DNA from: Citrobacter freundii
GTDB lineage: Bacteria > Bacteroidota > Bacteroidia > Chitinophagales > Chitinophagaceae
Length of the DNA stretch: 64,000 bases
Reading direction: 5' to 3'
NCBI GenBank assembly: GCA_003243445.1
Contig: QFQQ01000023.1
Span: 21,130 to 85,129, forward strand
Shown here: one piece after another, positions 16,503 through 24,685 of the stretch
Numbering within the stretch: the stretch's first letter is position 1
Layout of the letters: each line of letters opens with the position of its first letter
Translations under genes and position numbers: made by a program
Notes under the pieces: model-generated
Told to the model about the DNA's origin: nothing
The model's database searches: none
The model's input: the letters and a program-made list of their open reading frames with translations, nothing else

Positions 16503-17126
16503 ATGCACCTCAAAATCTACTTCAACGACAAACCGCTTTTTCTTTGTGATACCGTGGATGAAACGGTAGAGCCTTATATGCATCATGACGATGCCGTTTT
16601 TATCGATGAACTGAACGTTCATACCGTAAAATCGATGATACACGAAATGCAACAGGAGAAAGTGCATGTGGGAATCTTTTTGCACCCCAACCTGCAGGAA
16701 TTGAAAGATGCTTTTTTTAAGAAGTTTGACGTGTTGAAAGCAGGTGGCGGCCTGATCAGAAATGAAAAAGAAGAAACCCTGCTGATCTTCCGCCGGGGGA
16801 AATGGGATCTGCCCAAAGGAAAACTGGACGAAGGAGAAACTTTGGAACAATGCGCTGTAAGGGAAGTATGGGAAGAGACCGGATTGCAGGCGCAACTGGA
16901 AGCACCTCTCCTGGTGACCTATCACACCTATCACCAGGGAACGCATTTTATTATAAAGGAATCACACTGGTATACGATGAAAGTGACCGGTGAACCTGCA
17001 CTGAAACCACAAACAGAGGAAGATATTGAAGAAGCAAAATGGGTCGATGATTCATCGCTGAGCTATTATCTTCCCCTTGCCTATCCATCCATCGTGGATG
17101 TATTACAGGCTTGGCTGGCGAAATGA
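16503..17126 (+). CDS. NUDIX hydrolase with N-terminal extension
   Basis: A 207-aa cytoplasmic pyrophosphohydrolase. The Nudix box GX5EX7REUXEEXGU is complete at residues 106-128 (G-KLDEG-E-TLEQCAV-REVWEETGL). The preceding FRRGKWDLPKGKLDEGE is typical of the diadenosine-polyphosphate and NTP-cleaning type. About 80 residues precede the Nudix domain and match no domain I recognise; they may bind substrate or a partner. The gene is divergent from pyrE, sharing a mirrored promoter arm, and overlaps the 3' end of the convergent thioesterase gene by 24 bp. Substrate cannot be predicted. Confidence 0.9.
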   Translation: MHLKIYFNDKPLFLCDTVDETVEPYMHHDDAVFIDELNVHTVKSMIHEMQQEKVHVGIFLHPNLQELKDAFFKKFDVLKAGGGLIRNEKEETLLIFRRGKWDLPKGKLDEGETLEQCAVREVWEETGLQAQLEAPLLVTYHTYHQGTHFIIKESHWYTMKVTGEPALKPQTEEDIEEAKWVDDSSLSYYLPLAYPSIVDVLQAWLAK

Positions 17127-17561
17127 TTCTTTTTTGGGAATGACGGCGACGGTCAACCGGCTCACGCAGATCATTTTATTTAATTCGTCATAGATCCTGA
17201 TATCCCATACATGGGTATTGCTACCGATATGCAAAGGTTTACAGATCCCCGTCACCCAACCCTCACGTGCACTACGTACGTGGTTGGCATTTATTTCCAG
17301 ACCTACACAAACAAACTTACTATGATCTACTGCCAGTGCTGACGCTACACTGCCGATCGTTTCGGCAAGTACACAAGATGCACCACCGTGTAAGAGCCCG
17401 TAAGGCTGTTTGGTCCGCTGATCTACCGGCATCCGCGCAGACAGAAAATCATCGCCCAATTCTACCCATTCAATACCGATATGCTCAGCAATGGTACCCG
17501 GCGCGAAGGCTGAAAGCTGTTCGATCGACAGGTCCTTATGAAACCAGATAGGTGCAGACAT
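17103..17561 (-). CDS. PaaI-type hotdog-fold thioesterase
   Basis: Acyl-CoA thioesterase of the PaaI/YdiI group (152 aa). The family signature PYGLLHGGASCVLAETIGS is at residues 53-71, with Gly-Gly and the catalytic Glu/Asp region, and the C-terminal strand W-D-I-R-I-Y-D-E (about residues 120-127) is present. Members hydrolyse 1,4-dihydroxy-2-naphthoyl-CoA or other aromatic acyl-CoAs; a menaquinone role is possible but no men genes are here. It is transcribed after coaD with a 1-bp gap (17561/17563), so the two probably share one mRNA. The 3' end overlaps the NUDIX gene on the other strand. Confidence 0.9.
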   Translation of the reverse strand: MSAPIWFHKDLSIEQLSAFAPGTIAEHIGIEWVELGDDFLSARMPVDQRTKQPYGLLHGGASCVLAETIGSVASALAVDHSKFVCVGLEINANHVRSAREGWVTGICKPLHIGSNTHVWDIRIYDELNKMICVSRLTVAVIPKKESFRQPSL

Positions 17562-17562
17562 A

Positions 17563-18036
17563 TTAAAGAGGCTTTAGTGTTTTGTAAACTTCGTCCGGTA
17601 AGAAAAGTTTTGCATCACCTCCGTTGCGGATGATATCCCTGACAATAGTGGAAGCAACTGAAGTGTATTTGGGTTCGCCGGTCAGGAAGATGGTCTCAAT
17701 GCTGCTGTCCAGGGTACGGTTCGCATCAGCAATGGTCTTTTCGTATTCAAAATCGCTGACATAACGGATACCGCGGAGGATGAACTTCGCACCGATCTGT
17801 TTGCAGAAATTAATAGTCAGTCCTTCGTAAACTGCGCCTTCCACTTTTTTATCCTGCTCAAAGATCTCATTGATCCACTGGACGCGTTGCTCCGCGGAGA
17901 ACATGGGAGCTTTGGCCGAGTTCAAACCAATACCAACAACGATCTTGTCGAATAAAGGCAGGGCTCTTTTCAAAATATCAACATGGCCCAACGTAATTGG
18001 ATCAAAGGTGCCGGGAAACAAACAGATGCGCGTCAT
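17563..18036 (-). CDS. coaD: Phosphopantetheine adenylyltransferase
   Basis: Catalyses the fourth step of coenzyme A synthesis, 4'-phosphopantetheine plus ATP to dephospho-CoA. The nucleotidyltransferase motif TFDPITLGHVDI is at residues 10-21 (TxGH). The downstream R-G-I-R-Y-VSDFEYE (residues about 88-100) and YTSVASTIVRD, the ISSTxxR-like motif, are present. The 157-aa length is standard. The ATG at 18036 follows immediately after the family start MTRICLFPGTFDP. It sits upstream of the thioesterase gene in one unit and downstream of pyrB, from which repeat D1 separates it. Confidence 0.97.
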   Translation of the reverse strand: MTRICLFPGTFDPITLGHVDILKRALPLFDKIVVGIGLNSAKAPMFSAEQRVQWINEIFEQDKKVEGAVYEGLTINFCKQIGAKFILRGIRYVSDFEYEKTIADANRTLDSSIETIFLTGEPKYTSVASTIVRDIIRNGGDAKLFLPDEVYKTLKPL

Positions 18037-18063
18037 AAGGCTGCTTTGGATGTTAGTGTTTCA

Positions 18064-18170
18064 GCAAAGTAAAAAGTCAAAATTAAAAAGTAAAAATTGC
18101 CTCACTCAATGATTGAAAACTCACCAATAGAAGGCATTTTTTACTTTTTAATTTTGACTTTTTACTTTGC
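18064..18170. repeat. Heptamer-word inverted repeat D1 (AAAGTAA family)
   Basis: Perfect 33-nt arms at 18064-18096 and 18138-18170 are built of heptamers AAAGTAA, AAAGTCA, AAATTAA. The arm ends 2 nt from the pyrB stop codon. The loop of about 40 nt has no gene. Confidence 0.9.
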
Positions 18171-18172
18171 AA

Positions 18173-19102
18173 TTAATTGTCGTTTCTCGTTGACAACAGA
18201 TACAGCACCGCCATTCTCACTGCCACGCCATTTTCTACCTGTTGTAATATGATCGATTGTTTGCTGTCCGCAACATCACTATCAAGTTCCACACCACGGT
18301 TGATCGGGCCGGGGTGCATGATCACGATCTCTTTGTGCAGGCTGTCCAGCAATTTCCTGCTGATGCCATAAGCAAGATTGTATTCGCGCAGGGAAGAGAA
18401 CAGCACCTGGTTCTGTCTTTCCAATTGTATGCGCAGGACGTTGGCCACATCACACCATTCAAGGGTTTCCTTGAGGTTATAGCTCACTTCAACGCCTAGT
18501 GCTTCCTGTATATATTTCGGGATCAGGGTAGGCGGACCACAGACGGCTACCTTTGCACCCATTTTTTTCAGCAGGTAAATATTGCTTTGTGCCACACGGC
18601 TGTGCATGATATCACCAATGATGGCCACCTTTCTGCCTTCGAGTCCACCGGTCTTTTCCCTGATGGAAAATGCATCGAGCAGTCCCTGGGTCGGATGTTC
18701 ATTGATCCCGTCTCCGGCATTGATGATCGCGGCAGGAATATGCTGGGCGAGAAAATGCGGGGCACCGCTCGCGCTGTGCCGCATTACCACCATATCCACT
18801 TTCATCGAAAGGATATTGTTCACGGTATCCAGCAATGTTTCGCCTTTTGCTACCGAAGATGCTGAGGCAGTGAAATTCACCGTATCGGCAGAAAGTCTTT
18901 TTTCAGCAAGTTCGAATGAAATTCGCGTGCGGGTTGAGTTCTCAAAGAACAGGTTTACCACTACTATATCGCGGAGGGAAGGAACTTTCTTAACGGGGCG
19001 TTGCAGCACTTCTTTAAATTGCTCCGCCGTTTGTAAGATCAGGGAAATATCGTTCGGCGACAGGTCTTTAATGCCTAACAGATGTCGTGTAGATAGTTGC
19101 AT
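18173..19102 (-). CDS. pyrB: Aspartate carbamoyltransferase catalytic subunit
   Basis: Condenses carbamoyl phosphate and aspartate to carbamoyl aspartate, the committed step of pyrimidine synthesis. The 309-aa protein carries the carbamoyl-phosphate motif FFENSTRTR at residues 52-60, NAGDGINEHPTQ near 128-139, and HPGPINRGVE near residue 271. It lacks any fused dihydroorotase or regulatory domain, and no pyrI lies adjacent. It is preceded on the same strand by pyrR with a 70-bp gap, the arrangement seen where PyrR controls pyr genes. A TAATTTCG -7-like box lies 7 nt before the start codon, so it may also have its own short-leader promoter. Confidence 0.97.
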   Translation of the reverse strand: MQLSTRHLLGIKDLSPNDISLILQTAEQFKEVLQRPVKKVPSLRDIVVVNLFFENSTRTRISFELAEKRLSADTVNFTASASSVAKGETLLDTVNNILSMKVDMVVMRHSASGAPHFLAQHIPAAIINAGDGINEHPTQGLLDAFSIREKTGGLEGRKVAIIGDIMHSRVAQSNIYLLKKMGAKVAVCGPPTLIPKYIQEALGVEVSYNLKETLEWCDVANVLRIQLERQNQVLFSSLREYNLAYGISRKLLDSLHKEIVIMHPGPINRGVELDSDVADSKQSIILQQVENGVAVRMAVLYLLSTRNDN

Positions 19103-19109
19103 TAAAAAG

Positions 19110-19117
19110 CGAAATTA
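19110..19117 (-). promoter_or_regulatory. Candidate -7 box of pyrB
   Basis: TAATTTCG on the minus strand ends 7 nt before the pyrB ATG; it fits TAnnTTTG with one change. Confidence 0.45.
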
Positions 19118-19172
19118 GGGTAAACAAAGGAAAAATAAACCGCTTTTTATTGACGGTTTTCAGCCTGCGGTG

Positions 19173-19700
19173 TTAATAATCGAGCAGCGCCACTTCTTCC
19201 CTGTCGTCTTTTTTCTTCCAGTAAACTTTTACACGCTGGGAGACGATCGAGTCGATCGCTTTGCCGACATAGTCGGGCTGTATCGGGAATTGCCGGCTGA
19301 AACGGCGGTCGATCAGTACGCACAGTTCAACTTTTTCAGGTCTGCCGAAATCAAGCAGCGCATCAAGCGCGGCACGGATCGTTCTGCCTGTATATAATAC
19401 GTCATCAATCAGCACAACCCTTTTGCCCTCGATTGAAAAAGGAATATCGGTCTGATTGGCGACATGCAGTTCTTTCCGGATATCGTCGCGGTAAAAGGTG
19501 ATATCAAGCTTGCCATACTGTACCTGTGTTCCGGGAAATTCTTTGCGGATGGCATCCACCAGCTGATCGGACAAATAGATACCGCGTGGTTGCAGGCCAA
19601 TAAGGACTGTATTCGCCAGTTCACTATTATTCTCAAGGATCTGATGAGCGAGGCGTTTGATAGTAATAGCCAGTTGTGATTCGGTAAGGATCGACTTCAA
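19173..19700 (-). CDS. pyrR: PyrR bifunctional regulator / uracil phosphoribosyltransferase
   Basis: RNA-binding attenuator protein of pyr operons that also has uracil phosphoribosyltransferase activity in known members. The PRPP motif VVLIDDVLYTGRT is at residues 95-107. The early IGLQPRGIYLSDQL (residues 34-47) and the ending VLIDRRFSRQFPIQPDYVG match PyrR rather than plain Upp. Length 175 aa is normal. It is the first gene of a pyrR-pyrB pair. I see no classic PyrR-binding anti-antiterminator in the short upstream region, which is instead occupied by repeat A1, so whether attenuation occurs here is open. Confidence 0.95.
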   Translation of the reverse strand: MKSILTESQLAITIKRLAHQILENNSELANTVLIGLQPRGIYLSDQLVDAIRKEFPGTQVQYGKLDITFYRDDIRKELHVANQTDIPFSIEGKRVVLIDDVLYTGRTIRAALDALLDFGRPEKVELCVLIDRRFSRQFPIQPDYVGKAIDSIVSQRVKVYWKKKDDREEVALLDY

Positions 19701-19757
19701 GGGAGAAAATTTAGGGTAAAAATAAAGAATTGCGGGGAATGTGGGGGAGGTTGCGAA

Positions 19758-20004
19758 GGTTTGAGAGGTTTGAGAGGTTTGAAAAGTTTGGAAGGTTTGA
19801 AGGGTTTGGGAGGTTTGGGAGGTTTATCAGGATTATGAGACAGTCAATCCAATCTGTATAAAAAAAAGTTGTTTGCAGTTTTTAACCGCAAACAACCAAA
19901 ATTTATGGATGACAAACTAAAGTTGACTACACTTGTCTTGACCAGGTTTCAAATCTCTGAAACTTCCCAAACCTCTCAAACCTATGAAACCTCTGAAACC
20001 TTTG
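19758..20004. repeat. Nonamer-word inverted repeat A1 (GGTTTGAGA family)
   Basis: The left arm is eight successive 9-nt words (GGTTTGAGA type) from 19758 to about 19826; the right arm is the complementary series (CTCTGAAAC type) from about 19945 to 20004. The arms match in kind but less exactly than in A4 or A5. The centre holds a hairpin, GTTGTTTGC at 19868-19876 with GCAAACAAC at 19888-19896, and a stretch shared with A2 (ACCAGGTTTCAA). It ends 8 nt from the stop of the OMP gene at 20013. Confidence 0.9.
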
Positions 20005-20012
20005 ACAGCCCC

Positions 20013-20552
20013 CTATTTCCCAAACGAAAAGTTATACCCCAGCCTGATGCTGATCCAGGAATTGCTGTCACCCTCTTTGGATAGGTTCTGATAGCTGACG
20101 CCGAGATCGAAGCCTTTGTTCAATGCGTAGCCGGCTCCTACGGCCCATGCGAAAGCCCCATCGGTTTCAGTGGCTGATTGGTTACCGACTGTTGCACGGG
20201 CACTATAAACGCCATATCCTGCCTGCGGTTCCAGGTAAAAACCATTGATGTTTTGACGATATCCTAACATAAAGGGCATGATCCGTACATTCAACTTGTC
20301 AACCCCGAATAAATTCTGCAGATCCTCTTTTACTTTGAACACCGTATAGCTGTAAGTAACGGTAACCTGTCCGGATTTACCAACACCATATAATCCTTTT
20401 AAATAACCTCCGAACCCAACGCCACTCAGATCACTGAACTCGCCTGTGGGAATTGCCACGTCGGCTCCGAGTCCAAGCCTGTTACTGCCTTTTTGAGAGA
20501 AGGCGGAAAATGAAATGATCATGATTGCAATCGTCAACAATTGTTTTCTCAT
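20013..20552 (-). CDS. Small outer-membrane beta-barrel protein
   Basis: Predicted eight-stranded outer-membrane barrel of 179 aa with a start at 20552 (MRKQLLTIAIMIISFSAFSQ), which gives a signal peptide ending FSAFSQ. The mature sequence shows alternating strands (GFGGYLKGLYGVG, VTVTYSYTVF, GFYLEPQAGYGVY, SIRLGYNFSFGK) and ends in an FSFGK close to the terminal aromatic signal. It resembles the OmpA-like porin-like barrel (PF13505 type) but without a periplasmic OmpA domain. A second, similar barrel gene lies upstream on the same strand. Function unknown; probably structural or adhesive. Confidence 0.75.
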   Translation of the reverse strand: MRKQLLTIAIMIISFSAFSQKGSNRLGLGADVAIPTGEFSDLSGVGFGGYLKGLYGVGKSGQVTVTYSYTVFKVKEDLQNLFGVDKLNVRIMPFMLGYRQNINGFYLEPQAGYGVYSARATVGNQSATETDGAFAWAVGAGYALNKGFDLGVSYQNLSKEGDSNSWISIRLGYNFSFGK

Positions 20553-20675
20553 ATCAGGTGGTTTTGTTTGATAAAATAACAACTCATAAATATAAGCTTG
20601 CTTTTACCGAAATGCAAGTGGCCTTAACGGATAACAAACCATGAAGCAATTATATGAAAGAGGCATATACAAAAA

Positions 20676-20711
20676 GAAAAGAGCCTCCATGAGGAAGCTC
20701 GTTTCTTTTCT
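20676..20711 (-). terminator. Terminator after the 20730 OMP gene
   Basis: On the minus strand, AGAAAAGAAACGAGCTTCC pairs with GGAGGCTCTTTTCTTTTT. The stem is imperfect, with a T-rich run at its 3' side, 18 nt after the stop of the gene at 20730. Confidence 0.65.
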
Positions 20712-20729
20712 ATGTTGTATCGACAACGA

Positions 20730-21218
20730 TTAGAATTTGAAGATACCAGACAGACCTAAATGGCTGATAGTACCACCGTCTTTAGAAAGACCGTTGTAGC
20801 TCAATGCAAGTTGGAAAGTTCCTGCATCATAACCAACCTGAGGTTTGTAAGCGAAACCACCACCATCACCGTCACCAGTGAGGAAGCCATAACCGACCTG
20901 ACCAGTCAGGAAGAAATTCTCAGACAGGTAGCCGCGAGCACCAACCAGGATAGGTACCACACCGTATTTGATTTTAACACCACCACCTAAATCTTTTCCA
21001 AAAAAGTGGCTGTAACCAGTTGTTGCAACACCTTTCACTTTGTCAGTAAAGCCGAGTTCGCCTTGCAGTTCTACACCAGCAACGAAGTTGGAAATGTCAC
21101 TAGCATCACCGATAGGAAGACCTACGTTAACACCAGCACCGAATTTAAAATCTTTCTGTGCATTAAGACCTACGAAACCAGCAACTGTAAAAGCTGCAAC
21201 TAAGAACACTTTCTTCAT
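20730..21218 (-). CDS. Small outer-membrane beta-barrel protein, paralogue of the neighbour
   Basis: A 162-aa exported barrel. The start at 21218 (MKKVFLVAAFTVAGFVGLNAQ) gives a signal peptide; a longer reading from 21257 adds only 13 residues. It shows barrel strands (GVGLPIGDASDIS, GVVPILVGARGYL, FFLTGQVGYGFL, LSYNGLS, LGLSGIFKF) and ends in Phe. The same GDASDISNF and ARGYLSEN type blocks are seen in the gene at 20013, so the pair looks like a divergent duplication, though they differ in length. A terminator follows, so the two are probably separate transcripts. Function unknown. Confidence 0.75.
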   Translation of the reverse strand: MKKVFLVAAFTVAGFVGLNAQKDFKFGAGVNVGLPIGDASDISNFVAGVELQGELGFTDKVKGVATTGYSHFFGKDLGGGVKIKYGVVPILVGARGYLSENFFLTGQVGYGFLTGDGDGGGFAYKPQVGYDAGTFQLALSYNGLSKDGGTISHLGLSGIFKF

Positions 21219-21743
21219 CGAATTTTTTTTTAAGGTTTGAATGAATAATGATCGCAAACATAATAACCATCAATTCAATTAACAAGTAATCAAGACAAAA
21301 AATACTTTTAACCGTTGATCAAAAAGTTGTTCAAATATTATGTTTTCGAAATAAAAATTTTTATAAGCAACGCTACATGTCATACATGTAATTGCACTTG
21401 TTATTTTCACTACGTAATAAAACGACGAATGATCTCGCTGTCATTATACAACAATACACGCTATGCTATCCCTGATCGCTATACATCATCGTTGTGATTG
21501 ACATGGCAAACATAAAACGTCTCTTGCTAAAATGACATGCAAGTCGACCGAATTGTGAATTATTACGGTTGAATTGACTTCAATGAATGATAAACACTTT
21601 TAACAACGACGCATTACGACTATCAAAGTTCAGCTGTTGTCTGGAATATTTAATCCCACATTTGGGGGATGTTATTGGTCGTTGATACGTTGATGCCTGT
21701 TTCAAAAGATCAATGCACCGGTTGTATCAAATCGAAGACAATA
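21219..21743. other. Gap upstream of the OMP gene and downstream of pruA
   Basis: AT-rich, no credible gene. A plus-strand frame at 21315-21497 has no family features. Nothing regulatory is clear. Confidence 0.4.
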
Positions 21744-21771
21744 AAAAAGCCCCGTAATGAACGGGGCTCGT
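21744..21771 (-). terminator. Terminator after pruA
   Basis: On the minus strand GAGCCCCGTTCATTACGGGGC is followed by seven T residues; it starts about 20 nt after the pruA stop. Confidence 0.92.
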
Positions 21772-21790
21772 ATAAGACGATCTTTCTTAG

Positions 21791-23422
21791 TTAGCTCTCC
21801 TGCATAAATGGGTATCCATAATCAACCGGCGGTGTAAATGTTTCCTTGATCGTTCTTGCGCTCAACCAGCGATAAAGATTCAGGATCGAACCTGCTTTAT
21901 CATTTGTACCGCTCGCCCTTGCTCCGCCGAATGGCTGTTGACCAACCACTGCACCCGTAGGCTTATCATTGATATAAAAATTACCGGCAGCATTGCGAAG
22001 TCTATTTGTTGCGAACTCAATTGCAGCACGGTCACGGGAAATAATTGAACCAGTCAGTGCATAGGGAGATGTACTATCTACGAGCTCCAGTGTTTTTTCA
22101 AACTGATCCGCTTCGTAGATATAAACTGTCAGCACCGGTCCAAAGATCTCCTCGCACATTGTTACATAGTTAGGATCTTTTGCTTCTATAACGGTTGGCT
22201 GAACAAAGTATCCTTCCGTTTTATTACACTCACCACCGACCCAGATCGATGCATTCTTGTCTTTCTTTGCATTATCGATATAAAGCTTGATCTTATCAAA
22301 ACTTCTTTCATCGATCACCGCGCTGATAAAATTGGTGAAGTCTTCAACCGTTCCCATCTTAAAGCTCTGCACACCTGCAATCACTTTCTTCTTTACTTCT
22401 TCAGCGATGTTCGACGGAATGTACGCCCTTGAAGCGGCAGAACATTTCTGTCCCTGGAATTCAAAAGCGCCTCTCAGCAGCGCCGTTGCCACCACATCCG
22501 GATCGGCTGATTTATGTGCCACCACGAAATCCTTACCACCTGTTTCACCAACGATCCTTGGATAGCTCTTATAGCTCGCCATGTTCTTACCGATCGTCTC
22601 CCACATATTATTGAACACACCGGTGGAACCAGTGAAGTGAACACCCGCAAAATCTTTATGACTGAAGCAAACCTTGCCAAGAGTCGGGCCATCCACATAA
22701 ATGAGATTGATCACACCATCAGGCAAACCGGCTTCCTTCAGAATGCGCATGAACATTTGTGCTGAGTAAACCTGTGTATTGGCAGGTTTCCAAACCACCA
22801 CATTGCCACACATTGCAGCAGATGTAGGAAGGTTACCGCCGATCGCGGTAAAATTGAATGGCGTTACTGCCAGCACAAAACCTTCAAGCGGGCGATATTC
22901 CATCCGGTTGTGCATACCAGGACTGCTGATCGGTTGCTGTTTATAGATCTCACTCAGGAAGTGAACATTGAACCGGAGGAAATCGATCAGTTCGCAGGCA
23001 GAATCGATCTCCGCCTGAAACGCGTTCTTGCTTTGTCCGAGCATGGTTGTACCGTTCATATAAGAACGATATTTTGTCGCGATCAGGTCAGCAGCTTTCA
23101 GGAAGATCCCTGCGCGGCTTTCCCAGCTCATATCAGCCCAGGCCTGTTTTGCCGCAAGTGCCGCATCTATTGCCTGCCGGATATGCTGTTCGTCTCCGTT
23201 ATGAAAATTCCCGAGCGTATGTTTGATCTCATGCGGAGGATGGATCGATGTTGTGTTGCCGGTCCTTACTTCTTCGCCACCGATATACATCGGGATATCC
23301 AGCACTTCAGACTTCAGCTTCTTCAGCGTTGCTTTCAATACTTCTTTCTCCTTGCTTCCAGGAGCGTAACTTAATACCGGTTCGTTCACCGGAAGAGGGT
23401 ATGAAAATGTTCCGATTGCCAT
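21791..23422 (-). CDS. pruA: L-glutamate gamma-semialdehyde (P5C) dehydrogenase
   Basis: NAD-linked aldehyde dehydrogenase that oxidises the semialdehyde of glutamate formed from proline or arginine to glutamate. The 543-aa length and the opening MAIGTFSYPLPVNEP place it in the group of human ALDH4A1 and Bacteroidota PruA. The catalytic Cys is in FEFQGQKCSAASR (Cys at about residue 327), and the general-base Glu is in IVGETGGKDF near residue 293. No proline dehydrogenase gene is adjacent, as a fused PutA is absent. Upstream lies repeat D2, then prfB; a strong terminator follows. Confidence 0.95.
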   Translation of the reverse strand: MAIGTFSYPLPVNEPVLSYAPGSKEKEVLKATLKKLKSEVLDIPMYIGGEEVRTGNTTSIHPPHEIKHTLGNFHNGDEQHIRQAIDAALAAKQAWADMSWESRAGIFLKAADLIATKYRSYMNGTTMLGQSKNAFQAEIDSACELIDFLRFNVHFLSEIYKQQPISSPGMHNRMEYRPLEGFVLAVTPFNFTAIGGNLPTSAAMCGNVVVWKPANTQVYSAQMFMRILKEAGLPDGVINLIYVDGPTLGKVCFSHKDFAGVHFTGSTGVFNNMWETIGKNMASYKSYPRIVGETGGKDFVVAHKSADPDVVATALLRGAFEFQGQKCSAASRAYIPSNIAEEVKKKVIAGVQSFKMGTVEDFTNFISAVIDERSFDKIKLYIDNAKKDKNASIWVGGECNKTEGYFVQPTVIEAKDPNYVTMCEEIFGPVLTVYIYEADQFEKTLELVDSTSPYALTGSIISRDRAAIEFATNRLRNAAGNFYINDKPTGAVVGQQPFGGARASGTNDKAGSILNLYRWLSARTIKETFTPPVDYGYPFMQES

Positions 23423-23458
23423 TGTTTACTTTGATTGTTATTGTTTTGAATCAGGACC

Positions 23459-23562
23459 AAAGTAAAAAGTCAAAAGTAAAAATTAAAAAACCTTCTGGGA
23501 GAAGTGCTATCTTCTTTCGCAAAGACTCTATTTTTTATTTTTGACTTTTTACTTTTTACTTA
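23459..23562. repeat. Heptamer-word inverted repeat D2 (AAAGTAA family)
   Basis: The left arm from 23459 (AAAGTAA, AAAGTCA, AAAGTAA, AAATTAA) and the right arm to 23562 mirror each other with small differences over about 28 nt. The right arm runs into the prfB stop codon (23560-23562). Confidence 0.85.
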
Positions 23563-24658
23563 AGAATTTGTTTCGCTTTCTTTTTCGCTCAGCAGGTACG
23601 CTTTGATAAATCCATCCAGTTCACCATCCATCACCGGTTGAATATTTCCTGTTTCGAAATCCGTACGGTGATCTTTGATCATTTTATAGGGATGGAATAC
23701 ATAGGAACGGATCTGGCTACCCCACTCGATCTTTTTCTTTTTGCTGTTGGCGGCATCTTTTGCTTCGTTTCTTTTACGAAGTTCTTCTTCGTACAGGCGG
23801 CTTTTCAGCATCGTCATTGCTTTTTCACGGTTGCCAAGCTGTGTACGTTCGGTCTGACAAACCACCACGATCCCTGTCGGAATGTGGGTCAGCATTACTT
23901 TCGTTTCCACCTTGTTCACGTTCTGACCGCCGGCACCACCACTTCGTGCAGTTTCCATCTTTACTTCAGAATCTTTCACTTCAATATTAATGGTATCGTC
24001 AACCAGCGGATAAACGAACACGGAGCAGAATGATGTGTGGCGTCTTGCATTGCTGTCAAAAGGCGAGATCCGCACCAGGCGATGCACCCCGCTTTCCGCT
24101 TTGAGGAAGCCGTAGGCAAACGGTCCTTCAAACTGAAGTGTCGCTGTTTTGATCCCGGCTCCATCACCCCAAACCCAATCGAGCTCTGTCACCTTCCAAC
24201 CCTGTTTTTCGCCATACATGCGATACATCCTGGCGAGCATTTCCGCCCAGTCCTGGCTTTCCGTACCACCAGCGCCGGAATTGATCTGCAATACCGCGGG
24301 CAATTCATCTTCAGGCTCATTGAGCGTGGCTTTGAATTCAGCATCATCCAGCAGCTCGACAGCTTTATTATAAGCTTCCTGCGTCTCTTCCTCACTGGCG
24401 TCGCCGCCTTTCCAGAACTCAAAAAGCACAGCAAAGTCTTCCACCGCAGTTTCGGTAGTTTCGTACAGCTTTACCCAGTACTCATTCAACTTGATGTTCT
24501 TGAGAATTTCGGTAGCCCTTTTGTTGTCATCCCAGAAACCGGGACTTAACGAAAGCTGCTTGTCTTCTTCTATCTTATATCGTCGGTTCTCGACGTCAAA
24601 GAAACCTCCTTATCCCGGCAATGCGGGACCGCATATCCTGTAATTTTTCCTGTGTCAT
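23560..24658 (-). CDS. prfB: Peptide chain release factor 2, with programmed +1 frameshift
   Basis: Recognises UGA and UAA stop codons and triggers peptide release. The gene is read in two frames. From ATG at 24658 the first 20 codons (MTQEKLQDMRSRI...) run to an in-frame TGA at 24596-24598. A +1 slip there joins the frame that opens at the Asp codon and ends at 23560, giving a 365-aa protein, the usual RF2 length. The SPF tripeptide (anticodon mimic) is near residues 198-200 and GGQ near 243-245. A frame-start call at 24489 would miss 56 residues of the conserved N terminus. A perfect -7 box, TATCTTTG, lies 8 nt before the ATG. Confidence 0.97.
24595..24610 (-). promoter_or_regulatory. prfB programmed frameshift site
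   Basis: On the minus strand AGGAGG (24605-24610) is followed by 3 nt and then CTTTGAC (24595-24601). This is the RF2 autoregulatory signal: an internal Shine-Dalgarno-like site 3 nt before the slippery CTT, with TGA next. Low RF2 pauses the ribosome at TGA and favours the +1 slip. Confidence 0.97.
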
Positions 24659-24666
24659 AGTGGGCG

Positions 24667-24674
24667 CAAAGATA
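24667..24674 (-). promoter_or_regulatory. Bacteroidota -7 box of prfB
   Basis: TATCTTTG, an exact TAnnTTTG, ends 8 nt before the prfB ATG at 24658. With transcription starting just downstream, the leader would be very short. Confidence 0.65.
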
Positions 24675-24685
24675 GGGTAAAAAAA

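Noticed and set aside
19758..20004. CRISPR array at the GGTTTGAGA repeats
   Set aside because: Repeats are only 9 nt, contiguous, without unique spacers, and no cas gene is present.
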